Below are positions 1 to 7,126 of a stretch of DNA of 7,521 bases, piece after piece. The notes below the pieces were generated by a model. It was not told the DNA's origin and did not search any database. It saw only the letters and a program-made list of their open reading frames with translations. The position numbers were made by a program, and so were the translations under genes. This stretch comes from RGIG5050 sp045636065 (GTDB lineage Bacteria > Verrucomicrobiota > Kiritimatiellia > RFP12 > UBA1067). Each line of letters opens with the position of its first letter. Position 1 is the first letter of the stretch. The DNA is taken from NCBI GenBank assembly GCA_045636065.1, contig JAZTWW010000014.1, positions 1 through 7,521 of the forward strand, in the 5' to 3' direction.

Positions 1-91
1 CACTTCCCCATTCCCCATCTGTTCCAAAATTGTCGCATATGTTGCGCGGAAGTTACGGAATCATGCCAAGATCATTGCCAAATTGTTAAAT

Positions 92-104
92 CCGCGCAAC
101 GCGG
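92..104. repeat. short GC-rich inverted repeat upstream of the SUMF1-fold gene
   Basis: Five-base arms CCGCG (92-96) and CGCGG (100-104) flank a CAA loop. The right arm also begins a perfect 10-base palindrome, CGCGGCCGCG, at 100-109. An alternative longer pairing joins AAAT (88-91) and CGCG (93-96) to CGCG (106-109) and ATTT (110-113), and is followed by one more T. It could be a weak intrinsic terminator for a gene to the left of the window or an operator-like site. In this GC-rich DNA it could also be chance. Confidence 0.3.
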
Positions 105-118
105 CCGCGATTTTCGGA

Positions 119-127
119 TGCTAGAAT
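119..127 (+). promoter_or_regulatory. possible extended -10 promoter for the SUMF1-fold gene
   Basis: TG-C-TAGAAT at 119-127 matches the extended -10 pattern TGnTAnnnT and would start a transcript near 134, leaving a leader of about 30 bases. There is no convincing -35 element 16-18 bases upstream: TTGTTA at 83-88 and TTGCCA at 75-80 are too far away. The call rests on the hexamer and its position alone. Confidence 0.3.
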
Positions 128-148
128 TTCGTCATTCCAACCGAAAAG

Positions 149-154
149 AAGGAG
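149..154 (+). promoter_or_regulatory. ribosome binding site of the SUMF1-fold gene
   Basis: AAGGAG lies 9 bases before the ATG at 164. It is a near-consensus Shine-Dalgarno sequence and supports that start over the overlapping frame that begins at 118. Confidence 0.75.
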
Positions 155-163
155 AATCGCGAA

Positions 164-1408
164 ATGAAAAGAAGATTGCGCCCGCTAAAGGGCCTCATAA
201 GGCATGCGGCAATGCCGCTTATGATTGTGGCGGCGGCCCTGGCCCCATCCACCCTCCTCGCCCGAGCGACATGGATGATTGTCGATCTCGTAGAGAAAAC
301 GGTGTCCTACAGCGACATCGATCTCGAAACGGCCAAGGCCACGTTCAACACCGACGAATACAAGAAAGACAAGATGGTCTTCCGGCTTGTCGGGAAAGGC
401 AGCTATTCCATGGGCTATTCAACGTACAGCGCCAATAGCGCCCATACCGTTACGATGTCGGACGACTACTATATCGGCATATTCCCCGTCACCGCCCACC
501 AGTACGCGAGGATGAAAGGCGTTACGCCCCCGACAGGCAACGCGGCCACAATGCCGAGCGTCAACGTAAGCTACTACACCCTGCGCGAGGGCGCGCTCCC
601 CACGGCATCGCCGCGAGGCGTCATCGGCACGTTCAACGCCGATTTCCCGTCGCTCGAGTTCGACCTTCCAACAGAATCGATGTGGGAGGTGGCGGCAAGG
701 GCCGGGACATCCGGAAGATGGTTCTTCGGCGATACTTCCTCTGCTCTCGGGACATACGCATGGTACAAGAGCAACGCTTCAAGTACCCGCCATCAAGTCG
801 GTGGCAAAGCGCCCAACCAGTGGGGACTCTATGACGTCTACGGCAACGTGGGCGAATGGTGCCGCGACGCCTACCAGCAGAAGCTCAACACGCATACGGA
901 CGGTCTTACGCCCACATTCGTCGCCGGCAACCAGAAGCGCTCCTATAGAGGTGGAAAGTTCTCCGAGGATGCGGAGAAGTGCTCGTCGTACTATAGGACA
1001 GACACGTATGTTGCGACGCCCTCGACAAGCCTCACCTCAAGCGACAGCACGAAGGACAAGATCGGCTTCCGCCTTGCGGCCATTCCCCTTTCAAGCTCGA
1101 TCTCGGGCACGGTGACGATGACATCGTTCTCTCAAAAGGACGACGAAACCTGGCGGATCGTCTTCGAGACGGAGACAGGCACCCTTACAGGCGGCGTTGA
1201 CGGGCTCGTCGAGGACGTATCATTCTCCGTAAGGCGCAGCGAGAGCCTTGAAGGGATCTCCGGCGACGACAACCCCGAGTACGCCGACTTCGAGATCCTT
1301 CACGACGAATGCAGCGTTGACGGCGAGACGGCGACGATCGCCATAGACGTCAAGAACCTCACCGGGCCCGTGAATTTCCTGCGGATTTCCTCTGCAAGGA
1401 GCGAATGA
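164..1408 (+). CDS. secreted SUMF1/FGE-fold protein with a C-terminal beta-rich extension
   Basis: Protein of 414 residues. A basic N-terminus (MKRRLRPLK) and a hydrophobic stretch at about 17-33 form a signal peptide, probably cut after A-R-A at 33-35, so the mature protein is exported. Residues about 70-306 are a formylglycine-generating-enzyme (SUMF1) fold. Landmarks are the YIGIFPVT segment (103-110), FDLPTESMWEVAARAG (166-181), GLYDVYGNVGEWC (221-233), the RGG motif (262-264) and a closing IGFRLAA (300-306). True FGE enzymes carry two cysteines after the GG motif (Cys336 and Cys341 in human). Here the first position is Glu268 and only Cys273 remains, so formylglycine-generating activity is doubtful. 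Residues about 311-414 form an extension I cannot name; it looks beta-rich. Such proteins may act as lectin-like or structural surface proteins, but that is inference. The gene stands alone on its strand and converges on holA. Confidence 0.85.
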   Translation: MKRRLRPLKGLIRHAAMPLMIVAAALAPSTLLARATWMIVDLVEKTVSYSDIDLETAKATFNTDEYKKDKMVFRLVGKGSYSMGYSTYSANSAHTVTMSDDYYIGIFPVTAHQYARMKGVTPPTGNAATMPSVNVSYYTLREGALPTASPRGVIGTFNADFPSLEFDLPTESMWEVAARAGTSGRWFFGDTSSALGTYAWYKSNASSTRHQVGGKAPNQWGLYDVYGNVGEWCRDAYQQKLNTHTDGLTPTFVAGNQKRSYRGGKFSEDAEKCSSYYRTDTYVATPSTSLTSSDSTKDKIGFRLAAIPLSSSISGTVTMTSFSQKDDETWRIVFETETGTLTGGVDGLVEDVSFSVRRSESLEGISGDDNPEYADFEILHDECSVDGETATIAIDVKNLTGPVNFLRISSARSE

Positions 1409-2489
1409 GCCTTACAATCTCCATTTCAACGGATGTCGCATCGGCCCGCCCTGAAACGATCTTCTCTCTCAGATCGAGCATGCGGTAGCGGCATACACGC
1501 AGCTGGCGCGCGTCAAACCGGACCGACTGCTGCGCCAGATTGCGCATCGCCCAGGCGTTCTTACCCGCACCGGGGCCGACCCCTGCGGCATCCAGGTCTG
1601 CCGCCGCCGCTGGCGGCAGACCGTTTTTCCAGTTTCCGCGCGCGTCAAGCCATCCCTTGTCCATTGCATCGCGGCAGACGGACATCTCCCTGAAAAACTT
1701 CTCGAGGACCGTCGCCGCCAGGACGGGTGCCCCGGTGTCGCCCGATATGGCGCCAAAGACGGCAAGCGCGCGCGATGCGTCGAGGCGGGAGACGGCATCT
1801 GTAAGCTCCCATATCTCGGGCTCGCCGCCGGAGACGGATGTCACCTCCGCGATGTCGTTGGGCGTTACGGGCCTCTTTTCATCGCCGAGATACGTGGCAA
1901 GCTTCTCAAGCTCGGAGACTATCGTGCGCGTGTCGGCACCGGTTCGCATGAGAAACGCGCGCTCTGCGCCGGGCGCGAACTCTACACCCGCAGCCTTCGC
2001 GAGCGCAGGGAGCCTTAAAAGCGCCGATTCAAGCCGCTTGGAGGCCTTCTGCTCGCCGGCGAAGACCTCGAACGCCGCCATGTCCTTGAGCGTCTTTGCG
2101 AAGACGCTAGTCTGAAGAAGCTTTGGAGCCGTCACGAGAAGCGTCTGGTTGGATGGAAGAGGATGCGCGGCAAGGTCCTTTGCGAACTTTTCGAGGGCGG
2201 TCTTTACGCCGTCTGCGATCTTGCCCGCGCGGCCACCTCCTGGAAGGAACGTGACGTTGCGCCACCAGGTGAGCTTTACGGGATCGAGAAAAGGCGGCGT
2301 GTCAATTGAGTCGCGGCACGAACGAAGGGAGGCGAGCTGATCGTCCATGTTGCCGGCTTCGCCGTCGATCGTCTCTACGGCCGTCTCGCGGAAGTCCTTG
2401 GGCACCGCTGCTTCAAGGACCGCCTTCGCCGCTTCGGAGACGAGGTAGTCGTCTTCGCCGATTATGAAATGTATGTTCTTCTCTGCCAT
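1359..2489 (-). CDS. holA: DNA polymerase III subunit delta (HolA)
   Basis: Protein of 376 residues. HolA is the clamp-loader subunit that opens the sliding beta clamp during replication; it has the AAA+ fold but does not hydrolyse ATP. The N-terminus FIIGEDDYLVSEA (8-20) is the usual opening strand and helix. Domain I runs to about 145. A typical segment ELEKLATYLGD (193-203) followed by VTPNDIAEV and then EIWELTDAV (225-233) marks the domain II/III boundary. The ATG at 2489 is preferred over the ATG at 2558: AGGGA sits 3 bases before it, homology begins at once, and the longer start would overlap the end of nfo. The gene follows nfo by 11 bases and is the last of the minus-strand cluster. 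Its final 50 bases overlap the end of the convergent SUMF1-fold gene. At 376 residues it is a little longer than most HolA proteins, with an Ala/Gly-rich insert at about 291-310. Confidence 0.88.
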   Translation of the reverse strand: MAEKNIHFIIGEDDYLVSEAAKAVLEAAVPKDFRETAVETIDGEAGNMDDQLASLRSCRDSIDTPPFLDPVKLTWWRNVTFLPGGGRAGKIADGVKTALEKFAKDLAAHPLPSNQTLLVTAPKLLQTSVFAKTLKDMAAFEVFAGEQKASKRLESALLRLPALAKAAGVEFAPGAERAFLMRTGADTRTIVSELEKLATYLGDEKRPVTPNDIAEVTSVSGGEPEIWELTDAVSRLDASRALAVFGAISGDTGAPVLAATVLEKFFREMSVCRDAMDKGWLDARGNWKNGLPPAAAADLDAAGVGPGAGKNAWAMRNLAQQSVRFDARQLRVCRYRMLDLREKIVSGRADATSVEMEIVRLIRSLQRKSAGNSRAR

Positions 2490-2500
2490 CGTTCCCTGCC

Positions 2501-3331
2501 TTACATGCGCAAAGTTTTGAGAAGCGCGATTTCGCGGCGGTATCCATCGAGGTCGCACGGCGTTTCGAGATAGAACGGAAGATCCCTGAGCTTCGGATGG
2601 TTTATGACGTTGCGCAAAGCCTCTTCGCCAATCTTCCCCTTCCCGATCTGCGCATGGCGGTCCTTGTGCGCCGCCAGGGGGTTCATGGAGTCGTTGAGGT
2701 GGATCGCCTTGAGCCTTTCAAGGCCGATCTGGGAATCGAACCTCTCCACCACCCCGTCGAGATCGCCAACGATATCGTACCCGCCGTCCCACACGTGGCA
2801 CGTGTCGAGGCAGACGCCGAGCCTTGAGGAATCCTCCACGCCGTCTATTATCTCGCGTATCTCGCCAAAGTCGCTCCCGACTTCGCTCCCCTTTCCGGCC
2901 ATCGTCTCTAGAAGGACCGTAGTCGAAGGGCCTTTTTCAAGGATCCTGTTCAAGAGCGAGCATATGAGCTTTATGCCGGCCTCTGCGCCCTGGCCTACGT
3001 GCGAACCGGGGTGGAAGTTGTAGAGCGCTCCGGGCGTAAGCTCAAGGCGCTTCAAATCATCCGCCATCGTCATTTCGGCGAACTCCCTTATGCGCATCTC
3101 GGCAGCCGCCGCGTTGAGCGTATAAGGGGCATGGGCGAGTATGGGGCCGATGCCGTTTTCTGCGGCAAATGCGTTGAAGGCCTCCACGTCAGCGCGGACG
3201 ATGGGCTTTGCCGCCCCGCCGCGCGGGTTGCGCGTAAAGAACTGGAAGACGTTCGCCCCAATCGAGACGGCCGTCTGCCCCATCGCCATGTATCCGCCTG
3301 CACTGCTCAGATGGCATCCTATCTTGAACAT
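2501..3331 (-). CDS. nfo: deoxyribonuclease IV (endonuclease IV)
   Basis: Protein of 276 residues, normal length for the Nfo family. It is a TIM-barrel, three-zinc AP endonuclease that cuts the backbone 5' of abasic sites and removes 3' blocking groups in base-excision repair; it acts in the cytoplasm. All nine metal ligands known for the E. coli enzyme can be matched: His67 (AHAPY), His107 (NFHPGSH), Glu142 (LLETM), Asp176 and His179 (LDTCHVWDGGYD), His211 (AIHLNDS), Asp224 and His226 (KDRH) and Glu256 (LETP). It is therefore very likely active. The N-terminus GCHLSSAGG is also typical. It starts 20 bases after the stop of the GspF-like gene and ends 11 bases before holA, so it is probably cotranscribed with both. 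The ribosome binding site is weak (AAAGGT about 10 bases before the ATG). Confidence 0.95.
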   Translation of the reverse strand: MFKIGCHLSSAGGYMAMGQTAVSIGANVFQFFTRNPRGGAAKPIVRADVEAFNAFAAENGIGPILAHAPYTLNAAAAEMRIREFAEMTMADDLKRLELTPGALYNFHPGSHVGQGAEAGIKLICSLLNRILEKGPSTTVLLETMAGKGSEVGSDFGEIREIIDGVEDSSRLGVCLDTCHVWDGGYDIVGDLDGVVERFDSQIGLERLKAIHLNDSMNPLAAHKDRHAQIGKGKIGEEALRNVINHPKLRDLPFYLETPCDLDGYRREIALLKTLRM

Positions 3332-3351
3332 GACCTACCGGACCTTTCCCG

Positions 3352-4560
3352 TCAGCCCGCCGTGGCGAGCGAAAAGAGCGCCATGAAGAAGCTGACGTAA
3401 ACGAAACCCACTATGCCGGCCGTAAGACACAGGACGACCGGCTCCATCAAAACCCCAAGCCGCCTCACGGCGACCGCCAGCATCTGGGAGTGGAAACGCG
3501 CCACCTCCCCGAACGACTCGGCAAGGGAGCCCGTCACCTCGCCTACGGCGGCCATCCTCCGCATCATTGCGGGGAACTCCACGGCATCCGAAAGAGCCGA
3601 GCTCAAGGCCTCGCCCTTGATGACGCGCTCAAGAGCGCCCGAGAGCCTGCGCCTGAAGCGCGCATTTCGCGGAAGCCCCGCAAGGATCCCCAGCGCATCG
3701 ACGAGCGTGACGCCGCTTGAAAGCATCATATCCGCGGCGCGCGAAACGAGCGCCGTCGCAGAAAGCCTGAGTATCCCGCCGACCACCGGAATTTTAAGAA
3801 GAAACGCATCCTCCGCCTCGCGCCCCTTCTTGAAGAGCCTTGCGATAAGCCATCCGGCAACGAGCGCGAAAGCGCCCCAGACTATCATCCAGCCGTTCTC
3901 GATGATCCAGTCAGAGATGTCGAGCATCATCTTCGTCATCGCCGGGAGCTCCCCGCCGCCCGCGACGAGGAACTCGCCGATCTTCGGTATCACTACCGCC
4001 ACCAGATACGCGCTTACGCCTATTGCTAGCACCACGGCGATTACGGGGTACACGAGCGCATTGACGACGAGCGACCTTAGAGTTCGCCTGTCCTCCAGCT
4101 GCTCCGCGGCCCTCAAAATCGCCGCATCCAGCTCGCCCGACTCCTCGCCTATCCTTGCAAGGCACACCGCAAGGCTGTCGAAGCGCCCGCCGCACGATTC
4201 GAGCGCGGAGGCGAATGTATCCCCCTCCATCACCTTGAGCCTGACTTTATCCCACACCTCGGCGGCCCTGCGGCGGCGAGCCTGGTCTCGCACCGTCTCA
4301 AGCGCCATCACGAGCCCCACGCCGCTTTTGAGCATGCTCGCAAGCTGCCTTAAGCCGATCTCCACGTCGAACGACGCCATCCCCAGCCACTCGGACGGCC
4401 TAAGCCCCCTTAAAAGGCCGCGCCTCGCCTCCTTGACGGAGATTACGAGAAGCCCTTCCGCACGCAGCGCCGCCTTGAGGGACTCGACGTCCTCCGCCTC
4501 GCGGAGGATCGTGCGCCTCAAGGCCTGGGCATCCATGACCTCTGCCGTGAACCGCTTCAT
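3352..4560 (-). CDS. gspF: type IV pilus / type II secretion inner-membrane platform protein (GspF/PilC family)
   Basis: Protein of 402 residues, the usual family length. It is the polytopic platform protein that couples the cytoplasmic ATPase to pilin or pseudopilin assembly. Two copies of the GspF domain are visible: about 66-190, with ARIGEESGELDAA (135-147), and about 269-392, with MAAVGEVTGSLAESF (336-350). Membrane segments lie near 168-191, 222-241 and 373-397. The N-terminal 60 residues (MKRFTAEVMDAQ...) match the cytoplasmic N-domain, although the segment is shorter than usual. The ATG at 4560 is chosen because it overlaps the stop of the upstream ATPase gene in an ATGA arrangement; the longer reading from 4620 would add a basic, low-complexity tail inside that gene. 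The sequence alone does not separate pilC (pilus) from gspF (secretion). The neighbouring pilT favours a pilus-like role. Confidence 0.93.
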   Translation of the reverse strand: MKRFTAEVMDAQALRRTILREAEDVESLKAALRAEGLLVISVKEARRGLLRGLRPSEWLGMASFDVEIGLRQLASMLKSGVGLVMALETVRDQARRRRAAEVWDKVRLKVMEGDTFASALESCGGRFDSLAVCLARIGEESGELDAAILRAAEQLEDRRTLRSLVVNALVYPVIAVVLAIGVSAYLVAVVIPKIGEFLVAGGGELPAMTKMMLDISDWIIENGWMIVWGAFALVAGWLIARLFKKGREAEDAFLLKIPVVGGILRLSATALVSRAADMMLSSGVTLVDALGILAGLPRNARFRRRLSGALERVIKGEALSSALSDAVEFPAMMRRMAAVGEVTGSLAESFGEVARFHSQMLAVAVRRLGVLMEPVVLCLTAGIVGFVYVSFFMALFSLATAG

Positions 4561-6008
4561 AGACCTGCGGCCCCCACGATTCTCGCGGCCTCCGCGGGGC
4601 TCGTCTCGAACGCGCGGCATTTCCGCGCCGCGTCCTGGGCGAGAGTCCTGAAGCCGCGTTCAAAGCCCATCTCAAGAAGCGTCTCCCTCGATGCGCCTGA
4701 GGATATCGCCTGCGAGATGGCGGCATCGGGCCTAAAAAGCTCGAATACGCCCGTACGCCCAACATAGCCGCGCCCCGCGCACTTGAGGCAACCGCGCGGC
4801 CTTGCGATGGAATCGCCCGCGGAAAGCGGGAGAACCGCCCTCTCCGCCTCGGTCGGAGCGGATATTTCGCGGCAGTGCGGACAGAGCGAGCGCACAAGCC
4901 TCTGCGCCGCGGCGAGCCTTATGACAGCGCCCGCAAGATGCGGCTTAAGCCCCATGTCCGCAAGGCGCACAACCGCCCCGACGGCATCGTTCGTATGAAG
5001 TGTCGAAAGGACGAGATGCCCCGTAAGCGCAGCCTTGACGGCCGTGTCCATGCTCTCCGCGTCGCGTATCTCGCCTATCATTATGACATCGGGATCGTGC
5101 CTCAAAAGGCTCCTCAGGGCCTTCGAGAAATTCACCTTGTCCCCCGAATCGACCTCGGCCTGGCTAACGCCCTCGATCTCGTATTCGATGGGATCTTCGA
5201 CAGTGAGGATGTTCATCGGCCTCATCGCAAGAAGCTCGCGTATGGCCGCGTAGAGGGTCGTAGTCTTGCCGCTTCCCGTAGGCCCCGTAAGTAGGACTAG
5301 CCCGTACGGGCTTGCAAGGACGTCTCCAAATGCGCCCCTGTCCTTGGGATCGAGCCCAAGCGAGTCGAGTGTGAGGCGTGTTGCGCCGCTTTCAAGCAGC
5401 CTCAAGGTCATCCTCTCACCGTGCTTCACGGGGAGCGTAGCCATTCTCACGTCAACCGTCTGCCGCGCGTAGCCCTGTGGCGTACGCCACCTGAAGGCGC
5501 CGTCCTGCGGGGAGCGCCTTTCGGCTATATCGAGCGAGGACATCACCTTCAAGCGCCCCGTCACGGGCCCCTTGAGGCTTTCGGGGAGCTTCATCACGTC
5601 CTCAAGCTCGCCATCGACCCTGAACCTCACCTTGAGCCCATCGACGCATGGGTCAAAGTGTATGTCGCTCGCGCGCCTCATGTACGCGGCCGACATTATC
5701 CGTTCGACGGTCGATACGGCATCGTCCTGCGGCTCCTGCCCCACGGCATGGACCCTTCTCGCGGAATCGCCGTAAACCTTCGAAAGAGCCTCCATGAGCT
5801 GCCGCCTCGCGGCGGCATGCACCTCGACCTTGAGCCCCGTCTCGCGCGCTATCGCCGTGACGGTCTGCGCATCCGAGGGGTCGGCCATCGCAACGTGCAT
5901 CACGCCGCCAATCCTGCAAAGGGGCAGCGCCAGCCTTCTCATGGCGAGCGTAGATGGTATGGACATCGCCGCCGCAGGCTCAAGCCTCACTTCATCGAGA
6001 TCGATCAT
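4557..6008 (-). CDS. gspE: type IV pilus / type II secretion assembly ATPase (GspE/PilB family)
   Basis: Protein of 483 residues from the ATG at 6008. It is a hexameric cytoplasmic ATPase that powers pilin or pseudopilin extension from the inner membrane. It has a short N-terminal domain (about 7-87), then the ATPase core with VRFRVDGELED (127-137), DIAERRSPQDG (160-170), Walker A GPTGSGKTT (242-250, Lys248), Asp box VEDPIEYE (270-277), Walker B with Glu313 in MIGEIRD, and His box with His331 and His338. Paired CxxC motifs at 376-379 (CPHC) and 407-410 (CLKC) form the zinc finger typical of GspE and PilB and absent from PilT. The length is like GspE of secretion systems and shorter than many PilB proteins, which carry an extra N-terminal domain. 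It begins 5 bases after the pilT stop and ends overlapping gspF by 4 bases. Which of the two names fits cannot be settled here. Confidence 0.95.
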   Translation of the reverse strand: MIDLDEVRLEPAAAMSIPSTLAMRRLALPLCRIGGVMHVAMADPSDAQTVTAIARETGLKVEVHAAARRQLMEALSKVYGDSARRVHAVGQEPQDDAVSTVERIMSAAYMRRASDIHFDPCVDGLKVRFRVDGELEDVMKLPESLKGPVTGRLKVMSSLDIAERRSPQDGAFRWRTPQGYARQTVDVRMATLPVKHGERMTLRLLESGATRLTLDSLGLDPKDRGAFGDVLASPYGLVLLTGPTGSGKTTTLYAAIRELLAMRPMNILTVEDPIEYEIEGVSQAEVDSGDKVNFSKALRSLLRHDPDVIMIGEIRDAESMDTAVKAALTGHLVLSTLHTNDAVGAVVRLADMGLKPHLAGAVIRLAAAQRLVRSLCPHCREISAPTEAERAVLPLSAGDSIARPRGCLKCAGRGYVGRTGVFELFRPDAAISQAISSGASRETLLEMGFERGFRTLAQDAARKCRAFETSPAEAARIVGAAGL

Positions 6009-6013
6009 GGCCG

Positions 6014-7126
6014 TCACCCCCTCGCCCCGTGAAGGCGCTTTGCGAACGTCTCAGGCTGGTGCGCCGCCGCAAGCGCCGTGGCCTCCGATATCTCGCCGCG
6101 CCTTGCAAGGTCGGCGAGAGCCCTGTCAAGCGGTATCATCCCGGCCGCCTGACCCGTTTCGAGAGCGGAGTATATCTGGGCCGTCCGCCCCGTTGCGATG
6201 AGATTGGCGACACCCGTCGTGTTTACAAGAAGCTCGACGGCGGCTACGCGCTTCGAGAGCGAGCCCGGGAGGAGATGCTGCGCCACGACGCCTCTTAGGA
6301 CAAGCGCCAGCTGGTGCCTTACGCTAGTCTGCTCGTCTGCCGGGAAGACCCCTACGAGCCTCTCTATCGCGCCTGCGGCGTCGCCCGCGTGCATCGTGGC
6401 GAAAACGAGATGCCCCGTCTCGGCGGCCGTAAGGGCCGTCCTTATCGTCTCAAGCTCGCGCACCTCGCCTACGAGTATCACGTCCGGATCCTGCCTCAAG
6501 GCCGAGACGAGCGCCTCGTTGAACGTTCTCGCGTCGCGCCCTATCTGCCTCTGGTGAACGAGCGAGAGCCTGCTTTCGTGGAGATACTCCACGGGATCCT
6601 CGATCGTGATTATATGAGCGGGCCTCGTCCTATTGATGTTGTCTATAAGCGCGGCGAGCGTCGTCGACTTGCCGCTTCCCGTAGGGCCCGTAACGAGAAC
6701 GAGTCCGTCCGCAAGCTTGCAGAATCCCGCAAGGCCCGCGGGAAGCCCAAGCTCCTCAAGCGACCTCGACGAGCTTTCAAGCCGCCTTAAGGCGATGGCC
6801 GTTGAATCGCTTTCCCTGAAGATGTTGAACCTGTACCTCGCGCCGCCGGGACTCGTCACCGCGCCGTCTATCGAACCTTTGGCGAAAAGCTCTCGCCTTA
6901 TGCGCTCGGTGCCGTCAGGACATCCCAAGGGAAGCGTGGAAAGCCCGAGCTCCATGGCGATGTCGTCAACGCCTTCGCCGTCGAGCGCCGGGAACTCGGG
7001 ATACGTCTCAAGCCTGCCCTGCACCCTGAAGCGCGGCGGCTCGCCGGAGCTCAAGTGGACGTCGCTCGCCTGAAGACCTTCGCAATACGCCCAGATGCGA
7101 TCGAGATACCCTTCCTTTAGAGCCAT
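6014..7126 (-). CDS. pilT: PilT-type twitching motility / retraction ATPase
   Basis: Protein of 370 residues from the ATG at 7126. PilT proteins are hexameric cytoplasmic ATPases that depolymerise type IV pili. The N-domain shows SDVHLSSGEPPRFRVQG (21-37), a hallmark of PilT. The core has Walker A GPTGSGKST (147-155, Lys153), Asp box IEDPVEY (175-181), Walker B DPDVILVGEVRE (213-224) and a His box from TAAETGHLVFATMHAGD (His239, His246). No zinc-binding cysteine pairs are present, as expected for PilT. The C-terminal region GMIPLDRALADL (329-340) and GEISEATAL (344-352) also fits PilT. The AIRNLIRE signature is degenerate: residues 305-312 read GVANLIAT, losing both Arg and the Glu. It overlaps the end of the PilO/GspM-like gene by 10 bases and ends 5 bases before gspE/pilB. 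A PilU-like accessory role is a possible alternative. Confidence 0.9.
   Translation of the reverse strand: MALKEGYLDRIWAYCEGLQASDVHLSSGEPPRFRVQGRLETYPEFPALDGEGVDDIAMELGLSTLPLGCPDGTERIRRELFAKGSIDGAVTSPGGARYRFNIFRESDSTAIALRRLESSSRSLEELGLPAGLAGFCKLADGLVLVTGPTGSGKSTTLAALIDNINRTRPAHIITIEDPVEYLHESRLSLVHQRQIGRDARTFNEALVSALRQDPDVILVGEVRELETIRTALTAAETGHLVFATMHAGDAAGAIERLVGVFPADEQTSVRHQLALVLRGVVAQHLLPGSLSKRVAAVELLVNTTGVANLIATGRTAQIYSALETGQAAGMIPLDRALADLARRGEISEATALAAAHQPETFAKRLHGARG
6017..6023 (-). promoter_or_regulatory. ribosome binding site that sets the gspE/pilB start
   Basis: On the minus strand GAGGGGG ends 8 bases before the ATG at 6008. It lies directly on the alternative GTG start at 6017, leaving that codon no spacing. 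The ATG at 6008 is therefore the more likely start and removes three residues from the longer reading. Confidence 0.6.

Noticed and set aside
4..17. Tandem TTCCCCA repeat (two copies) at the left edge
   Set aside because: Two short copies are too few to call a repeat array or regulatory site.
118..438. Plus-strand frame of 106 codons overlapping the start of the SUMF1-fold gene
   Set aside because: The ribosome binding site, signal peptide and fold belong to the frame starting at 164. This frame gives a charged product without features.
1540..2115. Plus-strand frame of 191 codons antisense to holA
   Set aside because: It has a low-complexity Ser/Ala-rich product, no domain and no ribosome binding site, and is fully explained by the HolA coding strand.
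3413..4651. Plus-strand open frame of 412 codons antisense to gspF/pilC
   Set aside because: It lies almost wholly opposite a well-recognised GspF protein. Its translation is Ser/Ala/Arg/Thr-rich without motifs, and such long antisense frames are common in GC-rich genes.
5421..6032. Plus-strand frame of 203 codons antisense to gspE/pilB
   Set aside because: Its His/Arg/Pro-rich translation is typical of a reverse reading of a GC-rich gene, and the opposite strand encodes clear ATPase motifs.
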